Shown here one piece after another: positions 14,366 to 14,810 of a stretch of 14,810 bases of DNA (positions are counted from its first letter, which is position 1; every line of letters begins with the position of its first letter). Below the pieces are notes generated by a model. The model searched no databases. It was given only the letters and a program-made list of their open reading frames with translations, and was not told the origin of the DNA. Both the position numbers and the translations under genes were made by a program. Location of the stretch: the NCBI GenBank assembly GCA_037190175.1, contig JBBCJM010000074.1, positions 1 through 14,810 on the forward strand, read 5' to 3'. This DNA is from JBBCJM01 sp037190175. GTDB lineage: Bacteria > Pseudomonadota > Alphaproteobacteria > Rhodobacterales > Rhodobacteraceae.

Positions 14366-14810
14366 TCACTCGGCCGCAACGGTCTTGGTGCCGCCGGTGG
14401 TCGGCGAGTAATGGGCGGCGAAGTCCTCCTCGATCGTCACGGGCACCGGGGCCGGCTTCTCGATCACCCCCAAGAGCGGCAGGACGATCAGGAAATAGGC
14501 GAACCAGTAGGTCGCGGCGATCAGCGAGATCCAGGTGTAGATCCCCTCGGCCGGCATGGCGCCCACCCAGGTCAGCACCACGAAGTCCAGCACCAGGAGC
14601 CAGAACCACCACTTGAACATCGGCCGGTAGCGGCCCGAGCGCACCGAGGAGGTGTCGAGCCACGGCGTCAGCGCCATCACCGCGATGGCGCCGAACATCG
14701 CCAGCACGCCGAAGAACTTGGCGTCCACGATGCCGAAGGTGACGAACTGCACCAGTTGTACCAGCCAGACGTCGCCAGTGAAGGCGCGCAGGATGGCGTA
14801 GAACGGCAGG
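14366..14810 (-). CDS. petB: Cytochrome b of the bc1 complex, C-terminal fragment
   Basis: The last 148 or so residues of cytochrome b, the quinol-oxidising and quinone-reducing membrane subunit. The fragment opens with LPFYAILRAF, the continuation of the conserved PEWY-FLPFYAILR region. Hydrophobic helices follow (FFGVLAMFGAIAVMALTPWLD; WWFWLLVLDFVVLTWVGAMPAEG; WISLIAATYWFAYFLIVLPLLGVIEKP). It ends in a polar tail. The heme-ligating histidines and the PEWY motif lie beyond the right edge. The stop codon is 14 nt from petC. Confidence 0.95.
   Translation of the reverse strand, partial: LPFYAILRAFTGDVWLVQLVQFVTFGIVDAKFFGVLAMFGAIAVMALTPWLDTSSVRSGRYRPMFKWWFWLLVLDFVVLTWVGAMPAEGIYTWISLIAATYWFAYFLIVLPLLGVIEKPAPVPVTIEEDFAAHYSPTTGGTKTVAAE

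Noticed and set aside
14352..14663. N-terminal extension of petC on the minus strand
   Set aside because: It is an out-of-frame reading of petB; cytochrome c1 has its own signal peptide and ribosome site at 14351.

Overview
The window reads as chromosomal DNA of a high-GC alphaproteobacterium, most likely a member of the Rhodobacterales (Rhodobacter/Paracoccus-like). The support is indirect. It consists of the protein flavour of every gene, the bc1 genes in the order petB-petC, a UrtB with a long periplasmic N-terminal part, and an 'AAATATCCC plus G-run/C-run' intergenic palindrome of the kind I associate with that group. I see no tRNA, rRNA, insertion sequence, phage gene or CRISPR array.

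Layout from left to right. The start of a class A penicillin-binding protein gene runs off the left edge (minus strand). A divergent regulatory gap follows, then glnK-amtB (PII signal protein and ammonium channel) and a strong terminator. Next is gdhA (NADP-type glutamate dehydrogenase), preceded by about 118 bp rich in direct and inverted repeats. A 62-bp imperfect palindrome separates gdhA from a convergent, tightly packed minus-strand operon of sseA (mercaptopyruvate sulfurtransferase), an aspC-type aminotransferase and a small exported trypsin-like protease. Further right on the minus strand is a glycine-rich 92-residue membrane protein. A roughly 400-bp divergent gap with several hairpins leads into the complete urea ABC transporter operon urtABCDE. 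The right end is convergent and on the minus strand: petC (cytochrome c1), complete, and the 3' part of petB (cytochrome b).

How the genes fit together. The plus strand is largely a nitrogen-acquisition block: AmtB imports ammonium under GlnK control, GdhA fixes ammonium into glutamate, and UrtABCDE imports urea. No urease genes lie in the window. On the minus strand, SseA and the aminotransferase could form the two-step cysteine to 3-mercaptopyruvate to persulfide/sulfide route. The bc1 genes belong to respiration and look unrelated to the rest.

I did not find a wholly new multi-gene system. The less routine signals are two short ORFs that bridge urtB-urtC and urtD-urtE, each with a 4-bp ATGA overlap onto the next gene. 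One of them is built on a palindromic repeat. Others are a pair of 10-bp direct repeats exactly 20 bp apart in front of gdhA, interleaved inverted repeats in front of glnK, the CAT-MST gene pairing, and a protease whose catalytic motif is GHSGAP instead of GDSGGP.
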